Counted from the stretch's first letter, positions 27,170 through 36,216 are shown. The stretch: DNA of 64,000 nt from an uncultured Dietzia sp. (GCF_937873725.1 NZ_CALMYY010000112.1:1-64000), one strand, 5' to 3'. The notes: generated from the letters alone by a model not told the origin. Numbers and translations are program-made.

Positions 27170-29039
27170 GGACGGTCGCCGCCATGCCCTCGACGGCTGC
27201 CAGCACCCGTCGGGCCATTTCCTCCACGGTGCCGTCTGCGCCCGTCAGGTGCAGCTCGGGATCGAGGGGTTCCTCGTACGGCGAGTCGATCCCGGTGAAC
27301 CCGGAGATCTCCCCCGCCCTGGCACGGGCGTAGAGGCCCTTGGGGTCTCGCTGCTCACACACCTCGAGCGGGGTGTCCACGAAGACCTCCACGAACCGGA
27401 GGCCGGCCTCCTCGTGCGCACGGCGGACCGCCTCCCGGGTACCGCGGTCGGGCGAGATCTGGGAGACCACCGCCACCTGGCCGGAGTCGGCCAGGATCAG
27501 GGCGACTTCACCGGTCCGGCGGACGTTCTCCGCGCGGTCGGCGGCCGAGAACCCGAGGTCGGAGTTGAGTCCGTGCCTCAGGTTGTCGCCGTCCAGGAGG
27601 TAGGCCGCCCGTCCCTGCTCGACCAGCTGCCGCTCGGTCTCCATCGCGATGGTGGATTTGCCGGACCCGGACAGACCGGTCAGCCAGATGGTGAGGCCGG
27701 CCGCCCCGGTGGGCGCGGGACGCCCGTTCCTATCGACCGCATTGTCCTGCCACACCACGTTCTCTTGACGCACGGCCGGACCGGTGATCATCCCCGCGGC
27801 GACGGTGGCATTGGTCGCCTCGTCCACGAGGATGAACGATCCCGTCTCCCGACTCCGCCGGTAGGAGTCGAACATCAGGGGCTGCTGGGAGCGGATCGTC
27901 ACCCGGCCAATCTCGTTGAGCCCGAGTGACGTCACGCCGATGTCGCGGTGAAGGGTGTTGACGTCGAGTCGGTAGTCGATCTTCTCCACCGCGGCTCGGG
28001 TGGACCGGGTCGTGTGCTGGATGACGTACTTACGCTCGGGGTCCAGCTCCGATTCCTCGGTCAGCCAGCACACCATCGCGTCGAGGTCCTGCGTGACGAA
28101 GGGGCGGTTCTGTGGGCGGCAGATCATGTCGCCGCGAGCGATGTCGATGTCGTCGGCGAGTTCCACGGTCACGGCCTGGCCCGCGAAGGCCTCCTCCAGC
28201 CGGGCACCGCCCGGACCCCACACCGTCGACACGGTCGTGGTCTTCCCCGCGGGCAGGACGGTGACCTCGTCGCCGGCCTTGATCACTCCCCCGGCGACGG
28301 TCCCGGCATACCCACGGAAGTCGTGGAGCCCGGCGTCGCGGGAGGCGTGCGGCCGGATGACGTACTGCACGGGCAGTCGCACGTCGATGAGGTTGCGGTC
28401 AGAGGCGATATGCAGGGTTTCGAGCTTGTCGAGCAGTGCGGACCCCGTGTACCAGCCCATCGCCTCGCTGCGGGTGACAACATTGGCGCCGGTAAGCGCG
28501 CTGATCGGGATGAATGACAGGTCCGAGACCTCGAGTTTCGCGGCGAACTGCTCGAAGTCCTGGCGGATCTGTTCGTAGACCTCCTGCGAGTAGTCGACCA
28601 GGTCCATCTTGTTGATGCACACGATGAGGTGCGGAATGGCCAGCAGTGAGGCGAGGAAGGCGTGGCGGCGGGACTGTTCGAGTACCCCGTGTCGCGCGTC
28701 GATGAGGATGATCGCCACGTCGGCGGTGGAGGCGCCGGTGACCATGTTGCGCGTGTACTGCTCATGGCCCGGGGTGTCGGCGATGATGAACTTGCGCTTG
28801 GGGGTGGCGAAGTAGCGGTAGGCCACATCGATGGTGATGCCCTGTTCTCGTTCGGCGCGCAGGCCGTCGGTGAGCAGTGACAGGTCGGGGGCTTCGGATC
28901 CGCGGGCCTTACTCGTGACCTCGAGCGCGTCGAGCTGGTCGGCGAAGATCGCCTTGGAGTCGTAGAGCAGTCGCCCGATGAGGGTGGACTTGCCGTCGTC
29001 GACAGAGCCTGCGGTGGCGATGCGGAGCATCTCGCTCAT
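27162..29039 (-). CDS. cysNC: Bifunctional sulfate adenylyltransferase subunit 1 / APS kinase
   Basis: The 625-residue fusion has an N-terminal EF-Tu-like GTPase (CysN, about 1-430) and a C-terminal APS kinase (CysC, about 440-625). CysN motifs are AGSVDDGKSTLIGRLL, DTPGHEQYTRNM and CINKMDLVD. CysC motifs are LTGLSGSGKSTIAM and YLLDGDNLRHGLN. Together with CysD it makes APS and then PAPS. The ATG overlaps the cysD stop by one base (TGATG), and cysQ overlaps its 3' end. The same CysNC fusion occurs in mycobacteria. Confidence 0.95.
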   Translation of the reverse strand: MSEMLRIATAGSVDDGKSTLIGRLLYDSKAIFADQLDALEVTSKARGSEAPDLSLLTDGLRAEREQGITIDVAYRYFATPKRKFIIADTPGHEQYTRNMVTGASTADVAIILIDARHGVLEQSRRHAFLASLLAIPHLIVCINKMDLVDYSQEVYEQIRQDFEQFAAKLEVSDLSFIPISALTGANVVTRSEAMGWYTGSALLDKLETLHIASDRNLIDVRLPVQYVIRPHASRDAGLHDFRGYAGTVAGGVIKAGDEVTVLPAGKTTTVSTVWGPGGARLEEAFAGQAVTVELADDIDIARGDMICRPQNRPFVTQDLDAMVCWLTEESELDPERKYVIQHTTRSTRAAVEKIDYRLDVNTLHRDIGVTSLGLNEIGRVTIRSQQPLMFDSYRRSRETGSFILVDEATNATVAAGMITGPAVRQENVVWQDNAVDRNGRPAPTGAAGLTIWLTGLSGSGKSTIAMETERQLVEQGRAAYLLDGDNLRHGLNSDLGFSAADRAENVRRTGEVALILADSGQVAVVSQISPDRGTREAVRRAHEEAGLRFVEVFVDTPLEVCEQRDPKGLYARARAGEISGFTGIDSPYEEPLDPELHLTGADGTVEEMARRVLAAVEGMAATVHG

Positions 29040-29947
29040 CAGAAGTACCCTTCCTTCTTGCGGTCTTCCATTCCGGACTCGGAAATGCGGTCGTCGGCGC
29101 GGGTGGCGCCTCGTTCGGTGACCCGGACCGCCGCCACCTCGGCGACGACCTCGGCCGGGGTGGCGGCCTCGGACTCCACGCATCCGGTGCAGGTCGCATC
29201 ACCCACGGTCCGGAACCGGGTCATCGACACGAACGGGGTCTCGTCCGGAGTCGGCTGGATGAAGCGGTTGACCTCGAGAAGCATCCCGTCGCGCTCGACG
29301 ACGGTGCGCTCACGGGCGTAATACAGGCTCGGCAACTCGATGCCCTCGCGCTCGATGTAGGACCAGATGTCGAGCTCGGTCCAGTTCGACAGCGGGAAGA
29401 CACGAATGTTCTCGCCCTTGCGGTGGCGACCGTTGTAGTGGCTCCACAGCTCGGGGCGCTGATTGCGCGGGTCCCACTGGCCGAACTCGTCGCGGAACGA
29501 GAAGATCCGCTCCTTGGCGCGGGCCTTCTCCTCGTCACGGCGGGCGCCGCCGAACACGGCACCGAACCTGTTCTCCGTGATGCCGCGCAGCAGGGCGGTG
29601 GTCTGCAGACGGTTGCGGGGGGCGCCGGGAAACTCCTCCTGGGACCGGCCGGCGTCGATGTCATCCTGGACACTGGCCACCAGCAACCGAAGTCCGTGCC
29701 TCTCGACCGTGGCGTCGCGGTAGTCGAGCACCTCGTCGAAGTTCTGCCCGGTGTCGACGTGCATCACCGGGAACGGAACCGGGGCCGGCCAGAAGGCCTT
29801 CATCGCCAGATGCAACATCACCACCGAGTCCTTGCCGCCCGAGAACAGCAACGCTGGTCGCTCAGCCGTAGCGGCCACCTCGCGAAAAATGTGCACTGAC
29901 TCCGACTCCAGCCGGTCGAGATCCGTCTGCTCATAGACAGCCGTCAC
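29039..29947 (-). CDS. cysD: Sulfate adenylyltransferase subunit 2 CysD
   Basis: CysD is the catalytic ATP-pyrophosphatase subunit of ATP sulfurylase, working with CysN. The 302-residue protein has the PP-loop ALLFSGGKDSVVMLHLA, then the VMHVDTGQNF and GGARRDEEKARAKER segments. The GTG at 29947 has a GAGGAG site about 10 bases upstream and gives the usual family length. An ATG at 29977 is possible but has no ribosome site. It heads the six-gene operon. Genes for APS/PAPS reductase and sulfite reductase are absent nearby. Confidence 0.92.
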   Translation of the reverse strand: MTAVYEQTDLDRLESESVHIFREVAATAERPALLFSGGKDSVVMLHLAMKAFWPAPVPFPVMHVDTGQNFDEVLDYRDATVERHGLRLLVASVQDDIDAGRSQEEFPGAPRNRLQTTALLRGITENRFGAVFGGARRDEEKARAKERIFSFRDEFGQWDPRNQRPELWSHYNGRHRKGENIRVFPLSNWTELDIWSYIEREGIELPSLYYARERTVVERDGMLLEVNRFIQPTPDETPFVSMTRFRTVGDATCTGCVESEAATPAEVVAEVAAVRVTERGATRADDRISESGMEDRKKEGYF

Positions 29948-30263
29948 GCTCGTCACTCTCCTCAGATCCGATTTCATGTCAGTACTATGACACGAAATCT
30001 GCAGGGCGCACAACCCCCGGCGACGACCTGGCGAGCCAATCAGACCGCCCAGGTACTGCCGACGACGATTAGTGCTGTTCACGCGGCAGCAAGACGTAAG
30101 GCGGCAGCTTCTCGAATCGAGGGTTCGGTCGACGGCGCTCGGCGGCGCGCCCTGGCGACCAGGGTCGGCAGCCCCTAGCGACTGGCGGGACGGGTGGTCG
30201 GTTCGGGCGTCACCGCGGTGTGCGGGCGCGGCAAGCGGCCTGCGCGAGTGGGACGCGACGCGC
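29948..30263. other. Leader of the sulfation operon, no gene seen
   Basis: This 316-base gap between the TetR gene and cysD shows no coding frame with a plausible start and ribosome site. It must carry the cysD promoter and holds one inverted repeat near the operon start. I saw no convincing terminator for tetR. Confidence 0.5.
29977..29992. promoter_or_regulatory. Inverted repeat upstream of cysD
   Basis: TGTCA and TGACA flank 6 bases (GTACTA), centred about 37 bases before the cysD GTG start. The position suits an operator for the upstream TetR-family protein, but binding is an inference. Confidence 0.4.
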
Positions 30264-30818
30264 TCAGGCCGTGTCGGCCGGCGGGGTGAGGCGATCGATT
30301 GCCCAGGTGACGGAGTCGATGGCCTCGTCGGTGGACATCTTCCAGACCGATGACAGCCGTTCGTAGGCCTCCGTGCTCCACAGCACGTCCAGCAGGCCGG
30401 CCAGACGACGGTCGCCCCCGCTGGCGTCGAGCAGCGCCTGCATCCGCTCGCGGTTCATGGCAATGGCCGCCTCAGAGGGCCTGGGCTGTGTCTCGAGTGC
30501 TCGATCGAACGTGCTGAGCGAGGTGAACAAACGGTTGACCACCTCCGCCACATCATCGATGGCCAGGTCATCGTAGGAGATCTGTGCGTCCTGATTGATC
30601 CGGACCATGAGCGCGTCGTGGAGATCTCGCTGAGTCGGAAAGTGGCGGTAGACGGTGCGCTCGCTCACCCCAGCGGAGTCGGCCACCGCCTTGAACGTGA
30701 TGTCTGCCCAGTTCCACCCGCTGCTGACCCGCGCCAGATCCAGCGCAGCGTTCAGGACGCGCTCCCGCCCCTGTTGCTGCCGGCGAGAGCTGTCGTACTT
30801 GCGTGCACCGGCAGTCAT
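30264..30818 (-). CDS. TetR/AcrR-family regulator
   Basis: This 184-residue one-domain repressor has an N-terminal helix-turn-helix (ITFKAVADSAGVSERTVYRHFPTQRDL, written here as the region around residues 41-66) followed by a divergent all-helical ligand domain. It lies upstream of cysD on the same strand with a 316-base gap and is the only regulator in the cluster. It is the likely controller of the sulfation operon. The ligand is unknown. Its own upstream side borders the IS21-type element. Confidence 0.82.
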   Translation of the reverse strand: MTAGARKYDSSRRQQQGRERVLNAALDLARVSSGWNWADITFKAVADSAGVSERTVYRHFPTQRDLHDALMVRINQDAQISYDDLAIDDVAEVVNRLFTSLSTFDRALETQPRPSEAAIAMNRERMQALLDASGGDRRLAGLLDVLWSTEAYERLSSVWKMSTDEAIDSVTWAIDRLTPPADTA

Positions 30819-30926
30819 GTCACGACCTTATCCTTGCCCCGCCGGCGGGGAGCTGCGCCCACATCCGCTCCTGCCATCCAGGCCTGGCCACCATGGCCAC
30901 TGCCACACCACGCCCCCAGGTGAGTG

Positions 30927-30980
30927 TGCCAGTCTGAATTGGCCCCACTTGGAGGCGTAGTGCTGGTCTGAAATGGCCCC
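30927..30980. repeat. IS21 left-end multiple terminal repeats
   Basis: Two 20-base copies of a TGCyrGTCTGAAwTGGCCCC pattern start at 30927 and 30961. Such repeated ends are the transposase binding sites in IS21 elements. Confidence 0.75.
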
Positions 30981-31880
30981 ACCCTCGATCAATCAGACCC
31001 TATGTTTCGTGTCGTCCGACCAAAGACGTTCACGAGAGGCAAGGGGTTGAAGGAGAGATCGAGAGTGGAGCAGTTCGAACGTATCCGACGAGACGCCCGA
31101 GACGAAGGCCTGTCCATCCGGGCGCTCGCCGCTAGGCACAAGGTGCACCGCCGTACGGTGCGCGCGGCGTTGGCCGATGCGGTGCCGCCACCACGTAAGA
31201 CCCCGGAACGCCAGGCGCCGGTTCTGGGTCCGCATGAGGCGACGATCCGGCGTTGGTTGACCGAGGACCTCGAGGCGCCGCGCAAGCAACGTCACACCGC
31301 TCGCCGCGTGTGGCAGCGCCTGATGGAGGAGGAAGGAGTGGAGGTGGCCGAGTCGAGCGTGCGCAACCTGGTGGCCAAGCTCCGCGCCGAGATCAGCGGG
31401 CCGAAAGAGGTGATGGTGCCTCAAACTCATCCGCCGGCCGAGGAGGCCGAGGTCGACTTCGGCGAGTTCACCGTCACCATTGCCGGGGTGGTGATGAAGA
31501 TATTCATGTTCTGCATGCGCCTGTCGCATTCGGGCAAGGTGAACCGCCCCAGGTTTCCCGCCGCATCCTTTTCGAGTCGAGGAGGATGGCTGCATGCCGA
31601 AGAAGATCGATCCCGCGGTCAAAGAGCGGGCCCTGCGGATGGTGTCCGAGCACCGCAGTGAGTACGCATCACTGACAGCCTGCTGTGACCAGGTGGGCCG
31701 CCGCCTTGGGCTAGGCAAAGAGACAGTGCGTCGGTGGGCCCTGCAGGCCGACATCGACGCCGGCGCCCGCCCCGGCGTCAGCACCGAGGAGAGCGCCGAG
31801 ATCAAGCGCCTCAAGGCCGAAAACCGGCGGCTGACCGAGGACCTGGAGATCATGCGCAGGGCCTCGATTTTCTTCGCGTC

Positions 31881-32085
31881 AGTACCAGAATGAGAGTGGC
31901 TCGGTGGAGTTGGCTCGTTTCTTCGCTGCCGTAGGTGGCTTGTCCCCGATGTGCCGCTCCGCCGGGCTAGCACCGCCGTTGGAGGTCGTGGCCTGATAGG
32001 AGCTTGCTCGCTCGTCCTGCCCCACTGAGGCGTGCCCGATCTCGAACGGCGGTGCCGTACTGCACGCAACATCAGGAGGTCGGCG
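31881..32085 (+). ncRNA. Candidate bridge RNA region of the IS110 element
   Basis: IS110 elements are known to encode a bridge RNA in the non-coding stretch before the transposase, with loops that pair with target and donor DNA. Here 205 non-coding bases precede the transposase. They contain TTTCTTCGC (31918-31926), which is identical to the flanking target at 31869-31877. That fits a target guide on the left side. I could not find a matching right guide. Confidence 0.4.
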
Positions 32086-33174
32086 ATGACTGTCATTGGA
32101 ATTGATGCACACAAGAATTGGCACACGCTCGTCGCGGTCGACGAGGTCGGCAAGAGAATCGATGTCCTCACGGTCGAGGCTCGGGCTGCTGGGCATCAGA
32201 AGATCATGGCGTGGCTCGAGCAGTTCGACGGCGTCTGCATTGCGGTCGAGGACTGCCGGCATCTGACCCGTCGTCTGGAAGCTGACCTGCTCGGTACAGG
32301 GCACAAGGTGGTGCGAGTCCACACCAGGTTGATGGCAGGTATGCGCCGCTCGGGTCGTGAACACGGCAAGTCTGATCCGATCGACGCTGAAGCCGTTGCA
32401 CGCGTTGCTCTGCGCGAAGATGACCTACCGACGGCCGAGCTGCCCGGCCCGGCGCGGGAGATCAAGCTGTTGTCCGACCATCGTCGTAGCCTGGTCGCTC
32501 GACGTACTGCTATGCAATCCAAGGTCCGCTGGTTCCTGCACGAGATTGATCCTGACCTGCAGATACCGTCCCGGGCACTGCGTCGCTACCACCTGCTGGA
32601 TGAGCTAATCGCACGACTCTACGAACACACCGGGGCGGTGGCCGAGATTGCCCGGGATCTCCTGGAGGACATTCGGTCACTCACTCGGCGGATCAATGAG
32701 ATCGAGAGCCGCCTGACCAAGCTGGTGCGCGCGGATCACCCACGTCTGCTCGAGGTCCCGGGCCTCGGGGTTCTCGGCGCGGCCACAATTATCGGGGAGA
32801 CCGCCGGGGTCAGGCGGTTCAAGTCCAAAGACGCCTTCGCCCGTTTCAACGGCACCGCCCCAATTCCCGTCTGGTCGGGCAACAAGGTCCGCGTCAGGCT
32901 GTCCCGGGGCGGCAACAGGCGCATCAATACCGCGCTGCACATGGCCGCGGTGACCCAGCTGCGACTCGGCGCAGAAGGTACCGCCTACTTCGACAAGCTC
33001 ATCGCCTCCGGCAAGACCCGAACCGAGGCGTTGCGCCTGCTGCGCCCCCGCATATCCGATCGGGTGTTCGCAGCGATGCGGGCAGACGAAACACGGGCCG
33101 TGCTCGACGCCACGTCACCTCCTCCACCTGCAGCACCGCAATCTCCAATCGCTGCGCTCCAGACGGCCGCTTAA
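32086..33174 (+). CDS. IS110-family transposase (DEDD recombinase)
   Basis: The 362-residue protein has the N-terminal RuvC-like DEDD domain (VIGIDAHKNWHTLVAV, VCIAVEDCRHL and KSDPIDAEAVARVAL) and the C-terminal transposase_20 domain (LLEVPGLGVLGAATIIGE, FNGTAPIPVWSG, RLSRGGNRRINTALHM) with the catalytic serine region. An AGGAGG site lies 7 bases before the ATG at 32086. The gene looks complete. It uses an RNA-guided mechanism in the family member studied (IS621). Confidence 0.95.
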   Translation: MTVIGIDAHKNWHTLVAVDEVGKRIDVLTVEARAAGHQKIMAWLEQFDGVCIAVEDCRHLTRRLEADLLGTGHKVVRVHTRLMAGMRRSGREHGKSDPIDAEAVARVALREDDLPTAELPGPAREIKLLSDHRRSLVARRTAMQSKVRWFLHEIDPDLQIPSRALRRYHLLDELIARLYEHTGAVAEIARDLLEDIRSLTRRINEIESRLTKLVRADHPRLLEVPGLGVLGAATIIGETAGVRRFKSKDAFARFNGTAPIPVWSGNKVRVRLSRGGNRRINTALHMAAVTQLRLGAEGTAYFDKLIASGKTRTEALRLLRPRISDRVFAAMRADETRAVLDATSPPPPAAPQSPIAALQTAA

Positions 33175-33220
33175 CGAAGACTTGACATAGGAGCATCGGG
33201 GAACTCGACCCCCGCAACCG

Positions 33221-34195
33221 GTGATCTGCGAGTTCATCGACCAGATGCGCTCCGAGGGGCATGCGGTCGAGTCGATCTGCCGGGGCCTGCGCAAAGCAGG
33301 CCTGCAGATCGCCGCACGGACCTACCGCGAGTGGACGTCGCCGAGACGAGCAGTCGCAGCCAGAACCGTCAGCGATGCCGAAGTCGAGGACGTCATCCGG
33401 AAGCTGGTGTGGCAGCCCGATGAGCAGGGGCGCCGGAAGATGCAGCCTGCGGGCCTGTATGGGCGTCGCAAGATGCTCGCCGAGGTTCGCCGGACCGGCC
33501 TGGCCGCCGCGAGCCCCGGGGCTGTCGACAGAGTGATGCGCACGCTGGGGCTATCCGGGGTGGTGCGGGCGAAAAAGGTCTACACCACCGTCGCCGACCC
33601 CGACGTTGTTCGAGCACCGGACCTCCTCGACCGGGACTTCACCTCCGACCGGCCCGACCGAGTATGGGTAGCCGACTTCACATACGTACGAACCTGGGCG
33701 GGTTTCGTCTACGTCGCGTTCGTCGTCGACGTCTTCGCCCAGCGCATCGTGGCCTGGAACGCGGCCACCACCAAGCACGCTGATCTGGTCACGATCCCAA
33801 TGCGAATGGCGTTGTGGCAACGCGACCGCGAGGGGCATCCGATCGAGCCGAAGTCGCTTATCAGTCACTCGGATGCAGGCAGTCAATATACATCTGTAGC
33901 GTTCACCGAACGACTCGCCCTCGAGGGCATCGAGCCATCGATCGGCAGCGTCGGTGACGCATATGACAACGCACTAATGGAGACGATCAACGGGCTGTAC
34001 AAGGCCGAGTGCATCCGCTCGTCGATCTTCCGGGACGGACCGTACAAGACGATCTCCGACGTGGAGTACGCCACTGCCGCGTGGGTCGAGTGGTACAACA
34101 ATGAACGGCTTCACTCGTCCCTGGGTTACGTCCCGCCCATCGAGTTCGAGCAGAGCTACTACGCCGCTCTCAACCGAGAGCTTCAACCCACATAG
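33221..34195 (+). CDS. IS3-family transposase OrfB (DDE)
   Basis: The 324-residue integrase-like transposase is intact. The N-terminal HTH_21 part (ICEFIDQMRSEG ... GLYGRRKMLAEVRR) is followed by the DDE core: first Asp in VWVADFTYVRTWAGF, second in SHSDAGSQYTS, Glu in DNALMETINGLYK. The GTG at 33221 overlaps the orfA stop by GTGA. In IS3 elements OrfAB is normally made by a programmed -1 frameshift, which the IS110 insert now prevents. It resembles the IS6110 OrfB. Confidence 0.93.
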   Translation: MICEFIDQMRSEGHAVESICRGLRKAGLQIAARTYREWTSPRRAVAARTVSDAEVEDVIRKLVWQPDEQGRRKMQPAGLYGRRKMLAEVRRTGLAAASPGAVDRVMRTLGLSGVVRAKKVYTTVADPDVVRAPDLLDRDFTSDRPDRVWVADFTYVRTWAGFVYVAFVVDVFAQRIVAWNAATTKHADLVTIPMRMALWQRDREGHPIEPKSLISHSDAGSQYTSVAFTERLALEGIEPSIGSVGDAYDNALMETINGLYKAECIRSSIFRDGPYKTISDVEYATAAWVEWYNNERLHSSLGYVPPIEFEQSYYAALNRELQPT

Positions 34196-35312
34196 GAGCG
34201 GCGGAAAACCTGGGGCGGTTCAAGGCGTTCCATTTCGCCTACGCCAACCAGGCCCAGGAATCGTTCTTCGACGGCCACGTCCGGGCGTTCGCCGCCTTCG
34301 GCGGGGTACCTGTCGGCATGATCCGCTACGACAACCTCAAACCGGCGGTGACCAGGGTCGCGCTTGGCCGGGACCGGTTCGAACACCCCCGTTTCGTGGC
34401 GTTGCGTTCGCACTACGGGTTCGATTCGTTCTACTGCCTGCCCGGCAAGGACGGCGCTCACGAGAAGGGCGGGGTGGAGGGCGAGATCGGCCGGTTTAGG
34501 CGCCGGCACCTGACCCCGGTACCGAAAGTGGGCTCCCTGGCCGAACTCAACGAGCTCATCGCCGCCGGCGATGCCCGCGATGATGCCCGCCGTATCGGCG
34601 CCCGCGCCGAGACCGTCGGCGCCGCCGCGGCCCGAGAACTACCGTTGCTGCGGCCGCTACCGGACGAGGACTTCGATGTGGCCGCCGTCCTGTCGTGCCG
34701 CGTCGATGCCAAAGCGCGGGTGTGCGTGCGCCAGTCCTACTACTCGGTGCCCGCACGCCACGTCGGGCGTCGTCTCGAGGTCCGTCTGGGCGCCACGAGC
34801 ATCCGCGTGCTCGACCCGGCCGCGCACGGCAAGGTCCTCGCCGAGCACACCCGCTCACTGCACAAGGGCACCGAGGACCTGGTCCTGGACCACTACCTGG
34901 AGGTGCTGGTGCGCAAACCCGGCGCCCTGGCCGGGTCGACCGCCCTGGCCAGCGCTAAAGCGTCGGGGGTGTTCACCTCTTGCCATCAGCGGTTCTGGAC
35001 CGCCGCCCGCACCGCGTTGGGCGATGGCGCGGGCACCCGCGCCCTGATCGGGGTCCTGCTGTTGCATCGCACCATGACCCCATCTGCGGTGGCCGCCGGG
35101 ATGGCCGCCGCCATCGCCGACGGGGTGTTCGATGCCGACCTGGTCGCCGTGCACGCCCGCAGCGCCACCTGCGGGCGGGCCGCCACCCCGCCGATCACGT
35201 TGCCGGCCACGGCCGCCCCGTCGGCCGCCGACCACAGGCCCGCCCCGTCACTGGCCGGCTACGACCAGCTCCTGACCACCACCAACCAGCGCCCGCTTGA
35301 GGAGGCCATCGC

Positions 35313-36119
35313 ATGAGCGCCAAGAACCCGCCGGCGATGACGGCGCTGACCGACGCGGCCGCCGAAGCCGCCATCGGTGCCGCCGCCAAGACCCTGTGCC
35401 TACCCACCATCCGCGACCAGGCCATACCCATGGCCGAAGCGGCCGCCAAACAGCGCCTGACCCACAAAGCGTTCCTGGCCGAGATGCTCTCGGCCGAGTG
35501 CGACGAACGCGATGCCCGCCGACGAATGCGCCGAGTCAACGAGGCCAAATTTCCCCGCACCAAACGGCTCGCCGACTTCGATCCCGCACGGCTTCCCGAC
35601 CTACCACCAGCGACCCTGGCGCACCTGGCCGGCGGGGCGTGGATCGACGCCGGGGAGCCACTGGTCCTGCTCGGCGACTCCGGCACCGGCAAGACGCACC
35701 TGCTCATCGCGTTGGGCACCGCGGCGGCCGAGCAGGGTCGACGAGTCCGGTACGTCACCACCGCGGCCCTGGTCAACGAGCTGGTCGAAGCCGCCGACGA
35801 CAAGCAACTGTCCCGCGTGGTCGGCCGGTATGCCCGCCTGGATCTGCTGTGCCTCGACGAAGTCGGCTACGTCCACCTCGATCCACGCGGCGCCGAACTG
35901 CTGTTCCAGATCATCACCGCACGAGAGGAACGGGCCTCGATCGCGTGCGCCTCCAACGCGCCGTTCAGCGAATGGGGCACCACCTTCACCGACCCCCGAC
36001 TGGCCGCAGCCGTGGTCGACCGGCTGACCTACAACGCCCACATCATCCAGACCGGCACCGCCTCCTACCGCCTGGCCGCCACCGCAGCCCACCACCGAAA
36101 GGAGCCCGCGACCACCTGA
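35313..36119 (+). CDS. istB: IS21 helper ATPase IstB
   Basis: IstB is a DnaC-like AAA+ ATPase that assembles on target DNA and stimulates IstA. The 268-residue protein has Walker A LLGDSGTGKTHLLIAL and Walker B LDLLCLDEVGYVHL. The C-terminal part has SNAPFSEWGTTFTDPRLA. The start overlaps the istA stop (ATGA). It is intact even though istA is split. It could still assist IstA from another copy elsewhere in the genome. Confidence 0.93.
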   Translation: MSAKNPPAMTALTDAAAEAAIGAAAKTLCLPTIRDQAIPMAEAAAKQRLTHKAFLAEMLSAECDERDARRRMRRVNEAKFPRTKRLADFDPARLPDLPPATLAHLAGGAWIDAGEPLVLLGDSGTGKTHLLIALGTAAAEQGRRVRYVTTAALVNELVEAADDKQLSRVVGRYARLDLLCLDEVGYVHLDPRGAELLFQIITAREERASIACASNAPFSEWGTTFTDPRLAAAVVDRLTYNAHIIQTGTASYRLAATAAHHRKEPATT

Positions 36120-36172
36120 CACGCCCGGGCCGCCGACCACCGGCGCGCCCACCCCTCACCCATCACGAGGGT

Positions 36173-36216
36173 GGGGCCAAATCAAAACAGCACAGCGGGG
36201 CCAAATGGGCTTGTCA
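36173..36216. repeat. IS21 right-end terminal repeats
   Basis: GGGGCCAAAT blocks start at 36173 and 36197. They are the right-end counterparts of the left repeats. Bases 36217-36327 between the IS end and the ATPase stop hold the Xer-like motif and no gene. Confidence 0.7.

Larger units (their letters stand above)
31881..33199 (+). mobile_element. IS110-family element inside IS3 orfA
   Basis: The ~1.3 kb insert carries one DEDD transposase and no terminal inverted repeats, as is usual for IS110. I set the boundaries from the repaired orfA frame, so they may be off by up to three bases. It is the youngest layer of the nest. Confidence 0.85.
31594..33224 (+). pseudogene. IS3 orfA, interrupted by IS110-type insert
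   Basis: OrfA is the helix-turn-helix and leucine-zipper protein of the IS3 family (KKIDPAVKERALRMVSEHR, then a coiled region ending LEIMRRASIFFAS). It breaks off at 31880 and continues at 33200 as ELDPRNR and a stop. Joining 31594-31880 to 33200-33224 restores 104 codons in frame. The normal end resembles the IS6110 orfA ending FFAAELDRP. Confidence 0.88.
31540..34222 (+). mobile_element. IS3-family (IS6110-like) element inside istA
   Basis: The terminal inverted repeats are TGAACCGCCCCAGGTTT at the left and its complement ending in GGGGCGGTTCA at the right, at 31540 and 34222. A 3-base duplication AGG flanks it (31537-31539 and 34223-34225), as expected for IS3. Removing the IS110-type insert leaves 1364 bp, a normal size. 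Perfect ends and duplication suggest a recent insertion. Confidence 0.92.
31065..35316 (+). pseudogene. istA: istA transposase, interrupted by IS3-type insert
   Basis: The IS21 transposase is in two parts, 31065-31539 and 34226-35316. Deleting 31540-34225 (the insert plus one AGG copy) joins LSHSGK directly to AFHFAYANQ in frame and restores 521 residues. The N-terminal part has the helix-turn-helix LSIRALAARHKVHRRTVRAAL, and the DDE domain begins at AEVDFGEF. The C-terminal part carries KDGAHEKGGVE. The GTG at 31065 follows a GGAGAG site. The stop overlaps istB by 4 bases. The element cannot make full IstA now. Confidence 0.88.
30927..36216 (+). mobile_element. IS21-family element, split by a nested IS3 element
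   Basis: istA and istB lie between multiple terminal repeats. The left end begins TGCCAGTCTGAATTGGCCCC and the right end, read inward, begins TGACAAGCCCATTTGGCCCC. Without the nested insert and its 3-base duplication the element would be about 2.6 kb, a normal IS21 size. I could not find a target duplication around it. It lies between tetR and the Mg2+-ATPase gene. Confidence 0.85.

Noticed and set aside
27162-29039. cysNC as assimilatory sulfate genes only
   Set aside because: The operon has no reductase genes but does have a sulfotransferase and cysQ, so sulfonation is the better reading from the window. Genome-wide data could change this.
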